Shown: positions 5,831 through 6,818 of the stretch, piece after piece | Position numbering within the stretch: position 1 is the stretch's first letter | How the letters are laid out: each line of letters opens with the position of its first letter | The notes under the pieces: model-generated | Database searches by the model: none | The model's input: only the letters and a program-made list of their open reading frames with translations | What the model was told of the DNA's origin: nothing | Translations under genes and position numbers: made by a program | Assembly (NCBI GenBank): GCA_047971685.1 | Contig: JBKDZW010000166.1 | Span: forward strand, 1-6,818 | Direction: 5' to 3' | Length of the DNA: 6,818 nucleotides | Source of the DNA: JAJXWB01 sp047971685 | Lineage (GTDB): Bacteria; Pseudomonadota; Alphaproteobacteria; Rhizobiales; Beijerinckiaceae

Positions 5831-5844
5831 CACAATAGATATTA

Positions 5845-5880
5845 CGCATCGCACAAGATTATTTTGTGCTCTGCAATGCG
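5845..5880. repeat. Interrupted inverted repeat beside the array
   Basis: CGCAT (5845-5849) plus GCACAA (5851-5856) pair with TTGTGC (5864-5869) plus ATGCG (5876-5880). The structure is an 11-bp stem with an asymmetric internal loop and a 7-nt AT-rich apical loop. It begins 15 bp from the end of the periodic array. No gene ends here, so a terminator role is not obvious. Confidence 0.4.
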
Positions 5881-5959
5881 AAATAATGCATGAATTTCAA
5901 TTTGTGAGGTCGACAGAGAGAAAATGCTCGTCTAGGGTCCGCATCCTACCGTAAGGGTT

Positions 5960-5971
5960 ACATCCGGATGT
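5960..5971. promoter_or_regulatory. 12-bp perfect palindrome, possible operator
   Basis: ACATCCGGATGT is a perfect 12-bp palindrome. It is nested inside a longer pair GCATCC (5941-5946) and GGATGC (5974-5979). A dimeric regulator site is possible, but no gene start lies close by and no other copy was seen in the window. Confidence 0.25.
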
Positions 5972-6013
5972 CTGGATGCAGCCGTCCAAGTCGAGGGAGG
6001 ACGCTGGAAACCG

Positions 6014-6057
6014 CACGATGCCAAGGCGTTGTAGACACGATGCCAAAGCGTTGTAGA
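6014..6057. repeat. 22-bp tandem duplication
   Basis: Two adjacent 22-bp copies, 6014-6035 and 6036-6057, each beginning CACGATGCCAA and ending GCGTTGTAGA, differ at a single base (G versus A). The near identity suggests a recent duplication, or a pair of binding sites two helical turns apart. No gene is associated with it. Confidence 0.75.
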
Positions 6058-6104
6058 GCTGAACAGCCAGCGGAGACCGGTTCAAGGACGCGGGCAGAAA
6101 ACGG

Positions 6105-6143
6105 GAGCGGGCGCAGCGATAGCTGCCCCGCTCTTTGTATTTG
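6105..6143 (+). terminator. Terminator-like hairpin with no recognised upstream gene
   Basis: GAGCGGG (6105-6111) and GCAGC (6113-6117) pair with GCTGC (6122-6126) and CCCGCTC (6127-6133). This is a 12-bp GC-rich stem with a single bulged C at 6112 and a GATA tetraloop. TTTGTATTT (6134-6142) follows on the plus strand, giving the layout of an intrinsic terminator. No plus-strand gene is seen in the 600 bases before it, so it may end an unrecognised RNA, act as a barrier to antisense reading into proS, or be incidental. Confidence 0.45.
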
Positions 6144-6164
6144 GCGCCTCTTTGTATTTGGCGC
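6131..6164. repeat. 17-bp exact tandem duplication with a degenerate third copy
   Basis: CTCTTTGTATTTGGCGC occurs twice back to back (6131-6147 and 6148-6164). A shortened third copy, CTCTCATGCTGGCGC, follows at 6165-6179. The first copy overlaps the terminator-like hairpin, so its T-rich tail is duplicated too. Exact identity points to a recent slippage event. Confidence 0.8.
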
Positions 6165-6531
6165 CTCTCATGCTGGCGCCCGTCGCTGTTGGCGGACCGG
6201 ATCGATCTGGCGGAAAAGCAACGTTTAGTTACTTTTTCGTTCAAGCCCTTTGCATCGAACCGACGCTTCGCCGGGCAATGCTCCGTCGAACGACCACGCC
6301 GGCAACATACCAATATGCGCTTGTTTTACATAATTTTATTTCAACAATTCATCCAGTCTCAGACTGTATCGCCTCTTGCTCGGCCTGCATGACGCACGGA
6401 CCTTCCGAAGGGGCATTTTCTCTCATCAATCAACAAGCTGTCCGCGTTTCTGCAATCGTTGCAAGGAATCCGCAACATCTGACCGGTATCTAAGACGAAT
6501 TGTCCTCCGTTCACGGAACAGGCAGAGCGTT

Positions 6532-6818
6532 ATGCGTTATACACACCCCCTCTTGATCCGGAATTTCGGTTCACGCGCCGCCAAGACGGCGTCCTCCGCT
6601 CAAACGACGGCGTCCTGCGCCCAGCCACCAGCGATCCCCGCCGACGATAATCGGCGCAGACGCGAGCGCGGGCTGTCAGCCTTCGCGCAGAACCAGTCCG
6701 GCAACATCATGGTGCTGGCGACGCTGCTGGCGGTGCCCGTCTCCGGCGCCGTTGGCCTGGCCGTCGACTATGGGCGCGCCCTCTACGCCAAGCAGCAATT
6801 GGACTCGGCCGCCTCGGC
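6532..6818 (+). CDS. TadG-like Flp pilus assembly protein, N-terminal part (cut by window edge)
   Basis: Only the first 95 codons are present. Residues 50-95 fit the N-terminal domain of TadE/TadG-like proteins: FAQNQSGNIMVL (51-62), a single hydrophobic helix to about residue 78, then GLAVDYGRALYAKQQL (75-90) and DSAAS (91-95), the usual D-A-A run. Such proteins are anchored in the inner membrane and belong to the tight-adherence (Flp pilus) apparatus; TadG forms usually continue into a von Willebrand A-type domain, which would lie outside the window. The 49 residues before the domain are longer than usual, basic (RRRRER at 41-46), and contain a 21-bp duplication encoding KTASSAQ and TTASCAQ (18-31). 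The ATG at 6532 has only a weak purine-rich stretch upstream (GGCAGAG), and the frame stays open further upstream, so the start is uncertain. No other tad gene is visible, so this may be an isolated TadG homologue. Confidence 0.8.
   Translation, partial: MRYTHPLLIRNFGSRAAKTASSAQTTASCAQPPAIPADDNRRRRERGLSAFAQNQSGNIMVLATLLAVPVSGAVGLAVDYGRALYAKQQLDSAAS

Larger units (their letters stand above)
5523..6531. other. Gene-poor region between proS and the tad-like gene
   Basis: About 1 kb without a credible gene. It holds the proS leader with a GC hairpin, an AT-rich island, a periodic array (5731-5830), inverted repeats (5845-5880 and 5960-5971), two short tandem duplications (6014-6057 and 6131-6164) and a terminator-like hairpin (6105-6143). 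Open frames on both strands, the longest about 110-140 codons, have no recognisable domain, no good ribosome binding site, and third-codon-position base use unlike the real genes here. From about 6200 to 6500 I see nothing distinct. It could be a degraded gene region, a repeat-rich spacer or the site of an unrecognised RNA. Confidence 0.5.

Noticed and set aside
5528..5893. Plus-strand open frame of 121 codons spanning the periodic array
   Set aside because: The 20-bp period is not a multiple of three, and the frame crosses the AT-rich island and the proS leader, so the sequence is better explained as non-coding.
6061..6100. tRNA gene suggested by a GGTTCAA T-loop-like motif near 6079
   Set aside because: No matching acceptor stem, D-arm or anticodon arm can be drawn around it.
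5897..6313. Minus-strand open frame of 138 codons
   Set aside because: It runs through both tandem duplications, has no domain or ribosome binding site, and its base use is unlike the real genes here.
6152..6493. Plus-strand open frame of 113 codons before the tad-like gene
   Set aside because: It starts inside the 17-bp duplication, has no Shine-Dalgarno, third positions near 50% GC, and no recognisable similarity.

Overview
The window looks chromosomal and comes from a GC-rich alphaproteobacterium, most likely Hyphomicrobiales (rhizobial/methylotroph relatives). The evidence is the short alphaproteobacterial prolyl-tRNA synthetase that lacks the internal editing insert, the single LolC/E-type permease next to LolD, and the run proS - lolC/E - lolD - dnaE on one strand. 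The genus cannot be fixed from sequence alone; Methylocystaceae/Beijerinckiaceae-like is a guess.

Layout, left to right. Positions 1-832 (minus) hold the first 277 residues of the replicative DNA polymerase III alpha subunit (dnaE), starting at TTG behind a strong Shine-Dalgarno. Just upstream, also minus, is a 32-residue single-span membrane peptide (963-1061) with a near-consensus sigma70-type promoter (1092-1120) and a very strong Shine-Dalgarno. After about 440 bases of non-coding DNA, a PilZ-domain protein with a C-terminal coiled coil lies on the plus strand (1505-1906). It converges on lolD; the gap between them holds a terminator-like hairpin and a cluster of REP-like inverted repeats, including two tandem 43-nt hairpin units, the second of which abuts the lolD stop codon.

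Positions 2113-5522 (minus) form a compact block, transcribed proS, lolC/E, lolD. ProS charges tRNA-Pro. LolC/E and LolD form the inner-membrane ABC machine that releases lipoproteins to the periplasmic carrier LolA. The small peptide and pilZ interrupt the usual continuation of this block into dnaE.

Positions 5523-6531 have no convincing gene. They hold an AT-rich island, a tandem array with 10- and 20-bp periodicity, several inverted repeats, two short tandem duplications and a terminator-like hairpin. At the right edge (6532 onward, plus) begins a TadG-like pilus-assembly protein cut off by the window.

There is no clear undescribed multi-gene system here. The items most worth following are the tiny peptide under its strong promoter, the paired REP-like hairpins whose differences all fall in unpaired bases, and the periodic array upstream of proS.
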